Of a stretch of 64,000 nucleotides of DNA, positions 45,795 to 59,680 are shown piece by piece. The translations under genes and the position numbers were made by a program. The notes beneath the pieces were generated by a model, which was not told the origin of the DNA, did not search any database, and saw only the letters and a list, made by a program, of their open reading frames with translations. This DNA is from Allodiplogaster sudhausi (lineage: Eukaryota > Nematoda > Chromadorea > Rhabditida > Diplogasteridae), in the NCBI GenBank assembly GCA_945643635.1, contig CALZFC010000005.1, positions 6,925,001-6,989,000 of the forward strand, given 5' to 3'. The first letter of the stretch is position 1. The number at the start of each line of letters is the position of its first letter.

Positions 45795-48486
45795 TCATCT
45801 TCCAGTGGCTGGAGGGGCTAGCTCATTGGTCCAGACAAAAGAGATCAGACAGGAGATCAGCTGAAAATAGAATATGAAATGAAAAGGCAGACATCTCCAT
45901 GGGATTTAGAAAGATCACCAAAGATGTACAAATAGGATCATCGATAGAAAAAAGGAGAAACGAAGACTTCTTCGACGGCTTCGTCCACAGCGTGCTGCAG
46001 AAAGCGAGTTCGGTTGTCGGAATGAAGGGACGGAGTCTCCTCGGAGTACTCCTTCTGGAGAAGAGCCAGCCAAGGACTCGTCTCACGAGTGGCAACCAGA
46101 AGAAGAGCCGCGTCCAGGTTGTTCGGGTTCGTGATCACCAGACACTGAGCAAGACAATCACACAATCAGAACAGAGAACACAGAAACGACTCTCTCGGAG
46201 AGCTCAAAGTTAAACCTTCTTTGTAGAATGAGGATACTCGAAGAACCGGCATCGGTCGACTCCGTAATGGAAGAGGAGATGGCGGGCGAAGAAAGCGGAA
46301 GGAAGACCGCGGAGGAGAGTGACCACTCGGGGCTCGCGCTCACTCAGACGGACCACGCGGACTACGCTGAGCTGGAGAGGGAGGAGAGTGAGGAGAGAGG
46401 AGAGAATAGAGAGGAGAGAAGAGAGAGGAGAGGGGAAGAGGAGAGGGGAAGAGGAGAGGGGGAGAGGAGAGGGGGAGAGGAGAGGGGGGGAGGAAAGGGG
46501 AAGAGGAGAGGGAGGGAGAGGAATCAATCATTTACCAGAGTGTCGAGTTGGGCGGAAGAATGAGAGTCACTCGCGGCAGATCGGAGACACGACCAGGGAT
46601 CAGCTGGGAAGGAGGTCTGCGAGAAGAGAGCAAGCACATTAAAGAAAGTCAACAAAATAGAGCAGAGTAAGTTACAGGCTTGAAGAAAGAATGCGGCCCT
46701 CGTTGTTCGGCTCGCGATGGCATTGCCAGGGAAGCTTCCCACAGCGAGTCACGCCTTTAAAGTCAGTCCCGACATCGCTCCCTCTCTCTTTCTCTCTCTC
46801 TCTTTCCCTTGCATCCTCTTCGCACTCTCCATCCACGCTCTACCTGCAGATCCATTCAGCATCAGAGACAGCAGCCTGCAGCTGCCGCCGATAGTTCGCA
46901 GTTGCATCCTCGACTACCTGCCAAAGAATAGCATGGTCTCCTCAGAACAGAGCGCTATTGAACCTTTTGAAGTCTCCTCTGGCGTCCGCTCAAGAAGTGG
47001 ATGTAGATCGCCCGTTCTCGTGGAATGTTCACAGGATGGACAGGGTCAGCTGAACAAAGTACAATTTGCTCTTCTGTATTTTAATTATGAATTTCTACTT
47101 GAAGCATAAAACAAGAAAGAGTGAAAAGCTAAATGAACATCTGAAGAATGAATGAGCTCCATTCGCTGAGAATGTCCCCACAAGAACTGACTTTCATCCG
47201 ACTTGCGATGCCTGCGTGGTGCGTTCTGCTGAATGGCGAGTTGGCTGCCCCCACTGGCAGTGCACTCCGCGGCTGTCCATTCCTCTCCCTTCTCTCCCTC
47301 CTCTGTTTTCTCCACCAACTCAGTGCCACTCGCACTGTGTTGCTTGGCAGAGGAAGAGAGAAGAGAACCGAAGGAGCCAACCGAGTCGCCGCCTCCGTGT
47401 TCAGATGAGAAGTCTGCAAAAAACATCTGCCAATTTCATCCATTCTTACTACTTAATTATAGTAATGATGAAGCATTAAAAGAAGTAATATAGTTGATTT
47501 TTGGCTTTGTAGAAACCAGAGAAGAAATCCTCTTAACGATGCCTTGCGTTCTGTTTCAGGAATAGTGAGTACTTTGTAGAGAAGAATACTAACCATTGGT
47601 GTGCTTGAGCGGAGTTGCCATCTGAACAGGAGTGAGATGACCTCCCGAAGAGAAGCGACGACGGCGACCCTCCAGTGTGGGCAGAATTCCCTCGCTCAAA
47701 TCGAATTCAGGTTATGAGGAGACGAGTTCTTCCTATGAGCAAATGAGAAGAATACTAACTTAACCATGCTGACGAGATGTTCGATGTCAGCCTCCAGATC
47801 ATTGAGAGTTGTTCCACTCGGAAGGGGAGGCGGCGGCTGCACGTGTTTGAACTCACCGTCCGATGCACGAGAGTCCTCCCTCTTTCTGTTCTCATCCGTC
47901 AAGGGACTCTCTATAAGTTATCAAGAATAAACTCACGAGAAGAACTATATGATTACGGTAAGGAAGGAATAAAATGAGAAAAGAAGGAGAGAGAGAAAGC
48001 CATTGGAATGAAGCTAACTGTGGTTCTTAGCGACCATAATGACATAGATGAGGAGCTGGAGGGAAGCGGAGTCCTTGATGGCGGCTACATTCTCCTTCTC
48101 CACTCGGAGATGGCTGGGAGCGTGAAGCAGGAGCTTCACAATCTCGCGGTCGCTGGAAGTGTCCGGGTCTGACGAGACTAACATGAAGTCCGCTGACTGG
48201 TTTCCCTCCTCGTCCGACTGCTGCAAAATGCTCAATTTTGGTGAGAATAGTATTTTGATAACATTCCACGTGAACATTCAAAACCACAATACATACTCAA
48301 AATAATTATTAGTTGCAAGGGAGCAAACCTTCATCTTGGTGACTTTCCATTTGTACAGCTTGTCTTTGTTCAGAAAGTGATCCCAGATTTTGAATGGTTG
48401 TACCCCGTGCTGAAGGCTGAATGACGCTCGCTCTGAAGAAACACTTATCAATTCTCATTGCCCTATCTTAGCTTCTCTCTCTCTCG

Positions 48487-48528
<42 letters not shown>

Positions 48529-49152
48529 CTTTTTCCCTCTTTATCCCCGCCTACCGACCTTCGTATATGCAATTGCGTGCATAGGGAGGCCGACATCCGT
48601 AATATTGGAGGAAGTCGACTAGGAAGGCACTTGTGTCGTAGCCAGTTTGGAAGTGCACCTTCATATGAACAGATATATCAAGAATGAACGACGAAAATTA
48701 GGATGACGAGGCTTGTAAAAAAAAGAATAAATAGAAAAAGAAAACCTGGTCCTGTCCCAGAAGATACTTGGAGAGCATTCTGAGATGGAAGTCGTAAGTG
48801 AAAGAGTGAACATGGCACGCAGCCACCAATTCACTCTTCGCCACTTCAAGATTCCGCAGATTCCTCTGCTGAGTTCTCTCTTCCGCGTCCTCCGACCGAC
48901 AGCCTCCACTCGTCTCAAAATACAATCCAATCCCGCCTCGCATCTATACTGACCGAGTCATCAAAACACACCATTGTCTTGTTCGCATTCCAGACGAAGA
49001 ACTGGACGCAGAAATAGGGAGGAGCGAAGCTGATTCGGGCCAAGATTATCCCTCCCTCCTCAGGACTGCAGAGCCATTCCTCAGGGTGGCGTTTAGAAGA
49101 GCGGCACGACGAAGAAGAGGTGGGGTGGCGGGAACGACTGCAGGATGAGGGA

Positions 49153-49208
<56 letters not shown>

Positions 49209-49664
49209 TGTAAGGGAGAGAGAGCGAGAATGAGACGGTGTGAGAGAAAATGCGAATGTGGAGATACCTGGCAGTCCTTAAATGCGCCCAAACTTTAAAA
49301 AGAGAAGGGTAAACACCAAAAGAATTCAAAGGCACCGGCTCTTTGCCCAAAGGCTGGCGAGTTCTCGAGTTCATATACAATATTCGGGAGGACCCTCGGA
49401 ATTATAGGGATATTTTTGGGAGAGTCCCTGTCAAAAGTGTCTGCTAAAAATAACACTGATACCTGTCATCGAAGGTAGTGAAAAGCCGCATTCCGATGCT
49501 GGAGAGATATTCGACGTATTCTCGTATGAGGATGTTCTCCACGCGAAGTTGGCATGGGTCCGAGTCTTCGGGGTGCAGGCGGAGAGAAGGAGACACCGCA
49601 GATGCGGTAGTCAAGCTGGCACTCAAGGAAGTCAAGTTCCTCCCACTTCCTTCTCTCTCTCTCT

Positions 49665-49704
<40 letters not shown>

Positions 49705-50238
49705 ACCTGAGAGTAATAGAGCGATGTCTGGCTGGAGGGGTTGAGTTGTTCCGCCTTCCTCCACTGGGATGGTGCGGATGAATTCGTCTTCTCTGAGGCA
49801 TTCGTATGGCTGCGATGCTCCTCCTCCACTTCGGGAAAAGAAGAAGAGGAGACTGCACAAAGTGAACAAGGCGACTCACTGCCACCAGCTCATTCACTTC
49901 GTGCACCTCAACACCAACCATTCCTATTGCACACAACACAAAGGCATTCAATAGTGGCATCCAATAGAATGATATGGCTGACAAGAATGTTGAAGTCGCC
50001 AGCGAGAAGACGGGAGTGAAGAGAAGAGAGAGCGAGATGGGGCTGCACTTCCATCCGCAGTTGGCTACGCAAGTGGGCAAACTGCTCGAGGTGGTCAGAC
50101 CAGATACACTCTTGCAGATTCAACGGCATGAAGGCTGGCTCTGAAAGGGGATAGAGAGAGATAGAGATAGAGAGAGAAGAGAGAGAGGAGAGTGTGAGGA
50201 GAGAGAGAGACAGGAGAGAGAAAGTGAGAGAAAGAGAG

Positions 50239-50282
<44 letters not shown>

Positions 50283-50313
50283 TGTGAGGAGAGAGATACA
50301 GGAGAGAGAAAGT

Positions 50314-50347
<34 letters not shown>

Positions 50348-51158
50348 AGTGAGAGAGAGAGAGAGAGAGGAGAAAGAGAGAGTTGCGGAGAGACAAGGCA
50401 ATGATGATACCGAGATTGCGATAGATTCTCATGAGAGGGAGAAAGCACTCCTTGGCCATCTTCTCCGGCTGCTCTGCCACGGGGAAGTCGCTCTCAGCCA
50501 GAGAGTCTGCGACTCGCCACAAATTGGCTAGAAGTGGATTGGAATTCGACCCCTCGTCGTATATCTCCTGTAGAGAATGAAAGTGAATGTTGTCTTTTCA
50601 TGACGAATCCCACCTTGGGTGCCAGATGCGTAATGCCCATCTTATGCAGGCCGATCTCGCGGACCAAGCAAGTTTTAGCGTCGTGCCAATTGGCGGCTCG
50701 AGTCAAAGAAGTTGACAGCTCTGCTGCGAGACCCGCTTCGAAGTTGTACATGTACAGGGTGATCTGGAATAGCTAGAATGAAGAAGAAGAAAGACAAGGG
50801 AACACAATGCTAAAGATCACAGTGTTGCCAGTCAGAGTCATGAGAAGGAGTCGGAGACGGGGCACGAAGGGAGCGAGCCGTGGAGGGAAGAGCTCCTTCT
50901 GCCCTGCAATACACTCTCAGTATATCTCGCTCCCATTCCCACTGCCACACCATCTTGGAAGAGCTGCTGCAGAGTCTCCGGAGAGTCACCCACCGCATCG
51001 AAGCCAAAGCGATGCATCTCCACCCATACATCGGGAGAGTATGACACAAGGACAAAGTCACAGGCAGAAGGACGAGGTGGAGGGGCACTTCCATCCACTT
51101 CACTACCTAGGTCTTCCTGAAATGAGAGAACGAGAGTGACAGAGAGAGAGAGAGAGAC

Positions 51159-51191
<33 letters not shown>

Positions 51192-52383
51192 TAGAAGAAA
51201 AAAGACTGTACCAGAAGAGGCCGCGAAATGGCCATGCGACATGAGGAGAGGCGTTGCAGAGAGGGGCGTCGCTCGAAGAGAAGAAGCTGATCGGGCAACC
51301 GCCCCCTCGTGACATCGCTCCTCACGGACTGAGTCATCACATCTGCTGTCTGCAAAGGGATTCAGAGGAGGAGGAGGGAGAGGCCAAGAAAGACCTTCTG
51401 AGCAGCGAGGGAAGTCTTAAGTTTGCAGCGAGTTCGCGTGAGAGAACGAGGAGAGGTGACCACTGACCCCCGGCCACACTCAGGCAGTGATGACACGAAT
51501 TCAAACCATTCCAGAAGAACAGGGAAGGATGAAGAGAGATTCCGAGTCGACTCCTCGCGACCCGGACTCTCGCTGCTCCACAAGGAACCACTGCATGTCA
51601 CAGTATTATCAGATATCTCAAGCTTCTTTCTTTTCTTGGACAGGACAGACCGTTTGGAGGCGTCAAAGTTGAAGGAGACTCCGTCATGTTTGGAGTGAGA
51701 AAGTGGAGGGAGAAGAGAGTGGGGCGAGAGGGGCGGAGCTTCGGAAGAAGAGTCACGGCCAAGCATCCAACGAGGAGCGGACTGAGACTGCGTCGTGCTC
51801 CCTCTGCTCTCATTCCGTTCTTCAAGGGAAGATGTAGTGGAGTGTCTTTGAAAGGGAAGGTACGAACTGGGCAAGGGGCTGGCAGGAGGAACAGAATCAA
51901 ACAACGGCGTGTTCAGCATTCCAAACTCCGTCACCACGTCAGAGAGTGCCTGGGATAGAAAGAGCAAGATCATGAAGGAAGAGAAGAGAGAAAAGAAGAG
52001 ACTAACCCGACTAATCATGGTGGAAAGTTCTTCCGAGACGTATTCCGCCCCCACGTCGCCTACTTGCCAAACGAGGCAATCCACGTACACAATGGGGGAT
52101 GTCCCTGGAGCGCCAGATGAAGGTTTCCATTGGTCTTCGTATTCCCGAGTCTCGTAAATCCCTATGATTACCTCGCATGCAAATGGCATCGGAATCAGCA
52201 GGAGCAGATGCTTGAGTGGCGGTGAGGCGACGGAAGACTTCTTCATTGCATTCGATCTCGGGCAGAAGAGCAGAACGACTCGCACGGTTCACTCGACACT
52301 CTGGGATCTTCGAAGGCACCCGGCCATCCGACGTCGCCAGACGCACCTCTGCACACGCAACACCTGCAGAACGAGAGAGAGAT

Positions 52384-52414
<31 letters not shown>

Positions 52415-53880
52415 GAAAGAGAGAGCGAGAAAGAGAAAGAGAGAGAGAGAGAGAAGTGAGAGAAAGGAAAAGAGGGAATACAGTGAATGAAGCTTATAAA
52501 AAATCACTGACCGACATTGCGCTTCCCTTCTTTGGGGCGTCGCACAATTATATAAAAGGATGGTTTGTAATTGAGCGGAAGAGGTTCTCCGAGGTGGCTA
52601 GAATGCGAAGAAATAACACCAGTATCTCCAGAAAAATCACGAACCAGAACGGATGGAAGCCATTCTTAGCCGATGTCGTCTCTTCTTCACCCGAATCTCC
52701 AGAATGGATGCGAACAGCCTCATCAGATAGGAGCTACAAGTGAAAGGAAATGGAGAGAGAATGAGAAAAAGAGAGAAGGAGAGAGATAGAGATAGAGAGA
52801 GAGAGAGCGAAAGAGAGAGAGAGAGAGCACTTCGCTGGAAGCAAGAGAATGTCTAACCCGAGAGTAACGAGCTGCTGGCCAGGTGAGAGGAAGATGCTGG
52901 TGGAGATAGAAGGAGAAGGCAGACAACAGGGAAGTCATCTCTGCAGGAATTGTGAAGCGAAGTCGGAAGGAAGGAGCCGCGGAAGACTTTTGGATGAACT
53001 ACAACTTTTTTTATTTTTTTTTAAATCCTGCATTCAAAATTGCGCATTGCAGGGTTGATAGAACCTGAACGTCGTTGGCGGTGAGCGTTGACTTGGGATT
53101 CATAGAGAAGGCAAGGATGAGTTGATCGAGGAAGAGCTGGTCGAGCTTCTTCTGCAGTCCTCCTGGCAGAAGATCCAACACTTGCTCTCCAGGATGGCCC
53201 ACGCCGTGGATGCCCAGGAGGAGATGAGATGTGAAGTACGCATCGCCAAGACTGTACAAAATAGAAACTGGACTGCGAAAGAAAACCCAACAAGAAATCA
53301 AAAGAAAATCCAATCTACATTTAAAAAAGAGAATAAAATACCGTCTGATGGAGCGTGGAATCTCCCGAACCGCTTTCCCGAGGGATTCCATCGATTCGTG
53401 AAGATACATGTAGAACACATTGCCGTTGCCTTCTCTGCAGATATTTCACAACAAAATTAAGAGTTTATCTTAAATAAGAGTTTATCTTAATAAAGTGTAA
53501 ACGTTCAATTTTGATCTCGACATATAACAGACCGCATAATGTAGACGTTCTCGACGTTTCTGACTGCGAACTGGGAGAGAGCCCCTCTGAGAGTCTCGGC
53601 GGCGTGGGCGGTCCCTCTTGGCTTGCTCACGTTGTTCTTCTGTCCTCTGCTCCCGAGAGGACGCGGCGGAAGACGAGAGGGAACGTAGAACCTTGAAGGA
53701 GGAATTCAACTGGGATTGGAAGACCAAGGGCTAACCAGTGATGGGCCACCATTGGGCATGCAAAGGTGCCAGGGGTGTAGTAGAAACGGGCAGAATCTGC
53801 GACATGGCCACGCGAAGAATCCTCTTCCTCTCCATCCACTACTGATCCTTCCGATTCTGAATTAAAGGGGGAACTCCAAA

Positions 53881-53953
<73 letters not shown>

Positions 53954-54765
53954 GCTGATCTAACCAGATCCGTATTTGACGCGTTCAGACTTGGTGATAA
54001 GAAGGAGTGAATTGCACTCGCCACTCTCATATGCCTTCTCCAGCAGAAGTTCCTGGTTCACTTGGCGGATGAGAAGTTTGAGCGCCGCCCAGGCCTTCTC
54101 ATACACAATATAGTGACGGAAGTTAGAGTACCTGAGAGGAGGGATTTTTTCCAGCGCCCCCCCCCCCCTAACGATTCAATTTAAACTTTTAGTCTCTAAC
54201 AATAGGCGATAGTTACTGATATGTGGCTAAAGTTGGATAAAGGACTGACCTTTGAAAGAACTGAACGTGAACAAGATCTGTGATGGTAATGATTACCCAG
54301 AAGTCACAACAGACATCCTTCCTCGTCAGATCCAGGTGACTCTCCACTGAAATGCATCCCATCATACAGTGAGAATGAAGATAACGAACGGTAGAGAAAC
54401 AGACATGGCGAAGTAAGAAGGCGTTGCCGCAGCAAACTTGACATCACGTCCTCTTCTTCCCTGAATTTACAAGTACTTACAAAAAGACATTACAGCAAAC
54501 TATGCGAGAATGCAAGAAAGTAAATGAAAACCTCTCATCGATGGTGCTGAGGGGTTTGGTGCTGTTGGCAGTAAGTCGCGCTCTTTCTTTTGATTCTTCA
54601 TTCTTGTGATCAGCTGCCTTTAAATGACAGGCTTACCGATGATTAAACGAAAAGGAATTTCCTACCAAGGAAAGCGACGAAAGTCTCTTCTCCAGTTTGT
54701 TGAATTGGCTTGCAAATCTGTAATATATGTGTGTGTGTGAGAGAGAAAGAGAGAGAGAGATGGTC

Positions 54766-54816
<51 letters not shown>

Positions 54817-57619
54817 CAGAGAGATAGAGTGAAATGTTAGAGAAGGAAATAATAGTTAAAGAATGTATAGCTAAATCTGGCTGCAATTGAACAAACAAAA
54901 AGTATGCTGGGCTAAGCCTGAAAATATGACTTTTCTCGGTCGTTCACTTGGCAGCAGTAGAAGAGATTGCCGACTCTCTTCAGCACACAGTATTCAACTT
55001 CGATTCCATCCAGACGGGACTTTAAGCGTTCCATTGCAGAGTCGGAAGGAATCACCAGCGCCAGATTTCGAGTCTGTAAAAATACTATGTAAGATGGTAA
55101 ATAGAACAATTTGGTGAAATATCCGATTAACCTTCTCCTCAATTCTTCCTATTTGGGAAGCTTTCGGAGAGGTCTGAGTCTCTCTGAGAATGAACTTGGA
55201 GATGGAGCTGAGAGTTTCGAAACTGAAGTTGGTCTTCCGTCTGCTCTCCATGAGAACGATCTCTTGTTCAATGAGATATCCAATGCTGCGTAGAAGACGA
55301 GAGACAACCGCTCTCTCCTGGAGAACATCAAGAGATTGAGCTAAGCTGTCAATGAGAGCCTTCTTAGCACTAACCGGAGCGGGAAGGTGCCTCAGAAAGG
55401 CTTGACGCTTGGCTTGTGCAAAGGAGCGTCCATCTCCTCCGGAGAAATCATCCAAGTCTGGCATCGGCGAAGTCAAGACATACAGATCGAGAGAAACACT
55501 CACTTCACTCAACTCTGCGAAGACCAAATCTTTAGAATTTCTATTTATCTCTTAATTTATTGTCTCCAAAAATATGACGCACGGAAGGGCCTGGAAATGC
55601 TGAGATTGGCGCGTTTAATGAGCTGGAAGATGCAAGAGGGCAGCGAGCTTACGGGGAATGTCTCCATCTCTCCGGTTGGGAAGCGAAGACCGCAGGAGAA
55701 GTACAAGAACAGTGGCATCTCTTTTCTCTGAAGAGCAATTCTTGATCAACCTAGAAAAGACAAAGAGAATTGATTGGACGAAAAAGTAAACCCGCTGAGG
55801 ATGTTCAGAATCGTCATTCTCCCTTCGGTTGTCATCTCCATTTAGTGCCGGAATCTTGGAGTTTTCGGACGAGTTTTCATCATCTGCTTATTTTGTGATC
55901 TCTCCACGTTTAAGAGCGGCCTGACTAAACGTACCTTCATATTCTTCATCATATTCATCATGAGCTCCAGCGTCAGTGGCCGCCACCACTTCAGGAATAC
56001 AACTCGTTACAAAATGATAGTAGGAGGGAGAGGAGGGGATCGGCTTGAAGAAGCGGTTGAGAATAGCAGAGAACGACAGCTCCAGCTCAGCCTCTCCAGC
56101 ACAACTTATCGAGGAAAACGAAGCACCAGAGTCAGAACTACAATAACTTCCTATTCCACATCCAGTTATCGGAAAGCGAAAGACGAACCCCAGAGCTCCT
56201 TGATTTCTCTCTCCCCTGGCAAGGCTGGCTTCTTCTCTTCCACTCTGGAGATGACTGCAGAAAGTGCGGAGTGCCTTGTCCACTCCGTCTACTTCGAGAC
56301 TGATGAAATCACAGTACTCCTCGGTCACATCATGGACTGCACGTGCATCCACAACCACATCTACAAGTCTGGGTTCTCTCTGTTCCTGCTCAAGTTAATC
56401 AACAAACTCTCGTTGACGGAGCGGAAGAGGGCGTGGATCAGTGCATTAACAATGTATTTCTCGTAGATGTCGGAGATGAAAGTGGAGAGGTCGAAGAGGC
56501 TGAATCCGCCTTCGACTCGGTTGCGACGACTCGCGTATTCGTAGTCGGATCCAACTGAAATGACAGTGCTCTCTCTCTCCTTCTCTCATCCTCTTAGCAT
56601 ACCAACCAATGGGCATTGGCGGGCACGGAGGAGGGAAACGAGTCTTCCTTCGATCATGAATAACACTGGGAAGAGGCTTCTCCTCGACGAGAGAATGTGC
56701 GAGAGTGGGTCCATCCAGTAAGAAGAAGAGCAGAGGGAAAGCGCCCTCCGTCCAGTCGGTGACCTTCCTGGCCTCGCTGGGCACTGCCACCCCCGCCAGT
56801 GCCCACGGGCTTACTTTCCTTATGTACACTTTGCACTCCACTTCTCCTCCTAAAGATTGTGCGCCCCCTTTATCATTCGGATATCAAATCTTGTCTAGCA
56901 ATGCGACATGCCTGACTCTCCAGGGCTGAAATGAGGAGTTTGTGCCTCCAAATCACCAGCCATCGTTGACCACTCGTGACGATCTGCCATCTACAAAGCC
57001 CGCTTTTTATTCCTACGTCTGAATCTTTTTAAAGGGATGAGAATTGCCTGCAGAATTGCATGGGTGGCGGTGAGTTCGAGCTGTTCGTGAATAAGGGAAA
57101 GCGTGATCTCCGCTCTCTTCACGTCATCTTCCTCCGACTCATTTTCATTCCTTCCTTAATAACAATGCTCTTAATTCAGTTGTCATATCCATTACTCTGT
57201 CACCATCAAAGCCGACAAAAGAGAACACATTTCATGTGGCTGGCTGCAATTTATTTGTTCCATTTTACATCTTCAACGCGTATTGATTCTGTGTACATTG
57301 CGTTTAGCAATTCATTCGTTGTCTTTGCCCCCCCCCCTCGTACTCCCCCTTCTCTTCGCTTGCATGGCCCGCTATAATCCGCCACCTCATCCACTGTCGT
57401 GTCATTTTCCATCCCACTCCACTAACCACCTTGCTATGTATATCGAGAATTCGAGTGATCGTAGTAGCGTGCCCATGCGACAGAGACAGAGAGAGAATGA
57501 GAAAGAGAGAGTGAGAAAGAGAGGGTGAGAAAGAGAGAGAGAATGGGGAAGAGAGAGAACGAGAAAGTGAGAGAGAAAGAAAGAAAGAGAGAGAAAGAAG
57601 GAGAGAATGAGAGGAAAAC

Positions 57620-57694
<75 letters not shown>

Positions 57695-58619
57695 CGGATT
57701 GAGAGCGAAAAAGTTACAGAAAGTGAAAATAGTGCATACCGTGTCGATGGAAGGGAATGAGAAGGAGATGCCTCTGGGCATGTCTGAGCACTTTTCCGGG
57801 GGAAAAGGCCACCCAGCGCGTCTCCGTCCGCTCTCTCTGCTCCGTCTTCGCCGCTGTCGCCTCTAGCGTTCGCCTGCATTTCTTCTCTCGCGTGTCTCTA
57901 TTTTCCTACTTCAATTCAATGGATGCTTCCTGTTTCTTCTCAATGAAACGTCCAATTTAATCTGATCAGCTATTGCAAGAATGACAATCACACGCTACAA
58001 TAAATGCAGAATATAGCACTAAACCTCCAGGTTGTGCCTCCAGTGACAATTGAGAGAAGCCTCTCGAAACTGAAGAGCACAGTGATCAAGGCTTCGTTGT
58101 TGATTGGATCATCCTTCTGCAGAGGAGGATGGTCAGGGAACGTTTATTCAATGATAGAGTAAACGTTTGAGAGGAAGTAGAGAAAGATAGAGAGAGGAGG
58201 AGGGAAGAGAGGGAAGAGAGAGGTGGCGGCATTCAAATGGAGGAGAGAATCTCACGAGGCTTCCGTGCCTGGTGCTGATTCCTCCCTCCACCTAAACGCC
58301 TCTACCAGCTTCTGATTGTATGCGGGAGATCACACGAAGTGAAATGAATAAAGGGGAAGAGCGGCAGGAGAGGACAAGGGGAGGAGGGAGAGAAGAATGC
58401 GCACTCTATCGCCGAGTCAGTAAGAAGTATTAGATCTGGCAGAGGCAGCTTCCCCTTGTCTGAGATCTAACCCTCCAACTGACTCTAATGCAACAGAGAC
58501 GAGGAACCGTTCAGGGCAAAGGAGAAGCTGGAGTAGAGGCAGTCCAGACGCCTAGGCACTCGAGATACAGAAGCAAATGACGGCGCGCCGTGCTGCAGCG
58601 ACAGAAGAGGCGGGGCATA

Positions 58620-58678
<59 letters not shown>

Positions 58679-58870
58679 CATGGAAGAGACGGCAGAGAAA
58701 CAGGGAGAGCGAGAGAGAGGGCACAGAATCAGAGAGAGAGAGACAGATACAAGAGAGACAGCAGACACGGGGAGCCACGTAGCCGAAATCAGGGAATGCA
58801 AGACCGTCGGGGGCGGGTCCAATCGGCAACGTGTTGCTGCCGAAAAGAGAAGTTGAGAGAAGGAGTGGAA

Positions 58871-58914
<44 letters not shown>

Positions 58915-59635
58915 AGGAAGTGAGAGCAGCATGAACAGAAAGAAAGAACTGCTAAAAGAGAGGATTCAGAGCGAGAGGGAAATGTTCCCCCCTCTTCTAT
59001 ATTTCACTCACTAGTTTATTCTGACTCTTCTCGTCGTCTCTATCAGTGGTCCTCATCTGTCTTTCGTGTCTGCGTCTCTCTTCACTGTGATCAATTTGCT
59101 ACTTTCTGTCGTTTCCCGACTGCAGAGAAGGGAAAAGGCGGTGGTCACTCAAAATAGAGTGAGAAGAGGCATCAAGGAGACTGCCAACAGGCACTGCCAC
59201 AACCACAGGCACAGAGAGGCGGGGGCGATGGGGATAGAATGAGAACTCAACTCGAGATAAATCATACGCTCACAGTGCTGAACAAGGTCCGGTACATGAC
59301 TCCAGGGGGGGAGGTACAAATCCAAAAAAAAATATATGCTTTTCGGCAAAAAATTACGCTTTAAGGCAAAAAAAATTTCTGAGCATACAGGGGGGTTTCA
59401 ACACGGTTTTGAGTAGGCTGGCGTGGGGGGATGCAACATGGCGCATGCACCGACTTTATTCAGCACTGTACGCTTATCATTCTGCGCACTATTTAGCAGA
59501 ATCGGAATCGAGTCAAAGGAAGCGCAAGGTGGAAGTTAGAGGCAGAGAGATAGGGTGCTAGCGAGAGGAAGCGCGAGAGAGAGGGAGACAGAGAGAGAGA
59601 GGGGAGAGAGAGAAAGGAGAGAGAGACAGAGAGAA

Positions 59636-59680
<45 letters not shown>

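Noticed and set aside
53459..53495. Tandem duplication of AAGAGTTTATCTTAA
   Set aside because: A real short repeat of two units in an SZT2 intron, but trivial beside the other repeats.
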